Below are positions 5,706 to 6,859 of a stretch of 6,859 nt of DNA, in pieces; within the stretch, counting starts at the first letter, position 1; each line of letters starts with the position of its first letter. The DNA is taken from contig JASLGD010000339.1 in assembly GCA_030150305.1 (NCBI GenBank), positions 1-6,859 of the forward strand. Direction: 5' to 3'. This stretch comes from Caldimonas sp. Lineage in GTDB: Bacteria; Pseudomonadota; Gammaproteobacteria; Burkholderiales; Burkholderiaceae_C. Under the pieces are notes generated by a model. It made no database searches. It was given only the letters and a program-made list of their open reading frames with translations, and was not told the origin of the DNA. The translations under genes were made by a program, and so were the position numbers.

Positions 5706-6688
5706 GGCGGTGACTGCGTCGCCGTGCCTGCGCGCGGCGACGGATGCCACGGCTCGTCGCGGCGCTGCACGAGGATCCGCTCGAAGTGGGTCGGGTCGTG
5801 GGCGGTCAGGACGACGGCCTCGCGCGGCAGGTGCAGGTCCCAGGCGCGCGACAGCCAGAAGCGGAACGCCGCCGCGCGCAGCAGGGCAGGGAACAGGCGG
5901 ACCTCGGCGTGCTCGAGCGGGCGAAGCGCGTCGTACGCCGCGACCAGCGCGCCGGCACGGTCCTCGTCGAGGCGGCCGCTCTCGAGGTCGATGCACCAGT
6001 CGTTGATCGCGACCGCGACGTCGAACAGCAACGTGTCGACGCCCGCGAAGTAGAAGTCGAACACGCCGGCGAGCGTGCCGTCGACGAACATCGCGTTGTC
6101 GCGGAAGAGGTCGCCGTGGATCGCGCCGCGCGGCAGCGTCGCGTACGCCGACGACTTCGCGAGGTGGCGCTGGTAGGCGAGCTCGTCGCTCATCAGCGCG
6201 CGCCGGTCGGCGTCGAGGTGGGGCAGCACGACCGGCACCGTCTCCTGCCACCACGCCAGCCCGCGCAGGTTCGGCTGCGACAGCGCGAAGTCGCGTGCCG
6301 CCAGGTGCATGCGCGCGAGCACGTTGCCGAGCGCGGCGCAGTCGGCGGCGTCGGGAGCGAGGTGGTGCGCGCCGGGCAGGCGATCGACGATCGCCGCGGG
6401 CTTGCCCTTCAGCGCGAGGACGAGCGAGCCGCTCGCGTCGCCGTACGGCCGCGGCACGGGCAGGCCGCGCTCGGCGTGGTGCTTCATCAGCGCGAGATAG
6501 AACGGCAGCTCGGCGGCCGAGAGGCGCTCGAACAGCGTCAGCACGTAGCGGCCGTTCGCGGTGTCGGCGAAGTAGTTGGTGTTCTCGATGCCGCCCGCGC
6601 ACGGCGCGAGCGCGACCAGCTCGCCGAGGCCCACGCTCGCTGCCAGCGCCGCCGCCTCGTCGAACCCGACTTCCGTGTAGACCGCCAT
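5702..6688 (-). CDS. thrB: Homoserine kinase (APH-fold ThrB)
   Basis: A 328-residue homoserine kinase of the aminoglycoside-phosphotransferase-like type. It phosphorylates L-homoserine with ATP to O-phosphohomoserine, the penultimate step of threonine synthesis in the cytoplasm. The N-lobe shows GGIENTNYFADTANGRYVLTLFE (32-54), with the nucleotide-site segment and the strand normally bearing the ATP-contacting residue. The catalytic loop is IHGDLFRDN (H191, D193, N198), and VFDFYFAG supplies the metal-binding Asp (D211). The C-terminal AAFRFWLSRAWDLHLPRE and HDPTHFERIL segments are typical of proteobacterial ThrB, and the length is normal. It begins eight bases after the stop of the upstream small gene, has no strong Shine-Dalgarno sequence, and ends in an ATGA overlap with the membrane-protein gene. 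Homoserine dehydrogenase (hom) and thrC are not in the window, so the pathway is dispersed. Confidence 0.95.
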   Translation of the reverse strand: MAVYTEVGFDEAAALAASVGLGELVALAPCAGGIENTNYFADTANGRYVLTLFERLSAAELPFYLALMKHHAERGLPVPRPYGDASGSLVLALKGKPAAIVDRLPGAHHLAPDAADCAALGNVLARMHLAARDFALSQPNLRGLAWWQETVPVVLPHLDADRRALMSDELAYQRHLAKSSAYATLPRGAIHGDLFRDNAMFVDGTLAGVFDFYFAGVDTLLFDVAVAINDWCIDLESGRLDEDRAGALVAAYDALRPLEHAEVRLFPALLRAAAFRFWLSRAWDLHLPREAVVLTAHDPTHFERILVQRRDEPWHPSPRAGTATQSPP

Positions 6689-6696
6689 CCGGCGCG

Positions 6697-6859
6697 TCAG
6701 AAACGCAGAACGTTCCAGACGCGCTTGCCGGCCGAGCCGTGCGAGGTGCCGGGGTCGTCGGCGGTCGGGTGGTAGCCGTCGCTCGTCAGCACCTCGTAGC
6801 CGGGCGCCGGGCCGCGCGGCTTGACGACGACCCGCTGCAGGTTGCCGCGCACGCGCAGC
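6697..6859 (-). CDS. C-terminal 53 residues of a small protein, possibly DUF2782-like
   Basis: A minus-strand frame is open from the right edge to a TGA at 6697-6699, eight bases before thrB. The visible part runs from LRVRGNLQRVVVKPRG through GYEVLTSDGYHP to GKRVWNVLRF and is polar with no membrane segment. A short protein ending in a V-W-x-hydrophobic-x-F pattern just upstream of thrB recalls the DUF2782 proteins that sit between polA and thrB in some proteobacteria such as Pseudomonas. That identification rests on position and a loose pattern only. That the stretch is coding is supported by the tight spacing and clean frame; the N-terminus lies outside the window. Confidence 0.65.
   Translation of the reverse strand, partial: LRVRGNLQRVVVKPRGPAPGYEVLTSDGYHPTADDPGTSHGSAGKRVWNVLRF

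Noticed and set aside
4185..6053. 622-residue open frame on the plus strand across SDR, BPSS1780 and thrB
   Set aside because: It crosses three well-identified genes on the other strand and has low-complexity Arg/Glu/Asp composition; a typical high-GC antisense artefact.
4875..6602. Long minus-strand frame joining part of thrB to the BPSS1780 gene
   Set aside because: The upstream part is thrB read out of frame (Arg/Ala-rich noise); the real membrane protein starts at 5705 in an ATGA overlap.

Overview
The window reads as a GC-rich (roughly 70% G+C) chromosomal segment of a proteobacterium, most likely a betaproteobacterium of the Burkholderiales type. The reasons are the APH-fold homoserine kinase (ThrB) coupled to a BPSS1780-family membrane protein, the overall codon use, and the housekeeping character of the neighbours. 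I see no transposase, integrase, phage gene, tRNA, rRNA or CRISPR array. Coding density is very high; the only gap longer than about 25 bases is the 165-base divergent intergenic region at 1061-1225.

Left part (1-1060, minus strand): two tandem RDD-family membrane proteins. The first (551-1060) has a strong Shine-Dalgarno sequence. The second starts 13 bases after it and runs off the left edge of the window. Divergent from them, on the plus strand, is a single small lipoprotein gene (1226-1852) of unknown function with a glycine-rich middle. It ends 13 bases from the end of phoD (convergent), and a GC-rich hairpin spans the junction.

Right part (1866-6859, minus strand): an uninterrupted run of six genes read right to left. 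These are the tail of a small protein (possibly DUF2782-like), thrB homoserine kinase, a BPSS1780-family membrane protein, a short-chain dehydrogenase/reductase, a solo ParA/MinD-like ATPase, and a Tat-exported PhoD-family alkaline phosphatase/phosphodiesterase. Every junction is either an overlap (4 or 35 bases) or a gap of 8-21 bases, so one polycistronic unit is plausible. Only the SDR gene has an obvious Shine-Dalgarno sequence within the run. This suggests two translational blocks: tail-thrB-BPSS1780 and SDR-ParA-PhoD.

Functionally the genes are mixed: threonine biosynthesis, an unknown redox enzyme, an orphan ATPase, phosphate or phosphodiester scavenging in the periplasm, and membrane or envelope proteins of unknown role. 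I did not find a convincing new multi-gene system. The items most worth a second look are the orphan ParA-like ATPase joined by overlap to phoD, the translational coupling of thrB to an uncharacterised membrane protein, and the tandem RDD pair.
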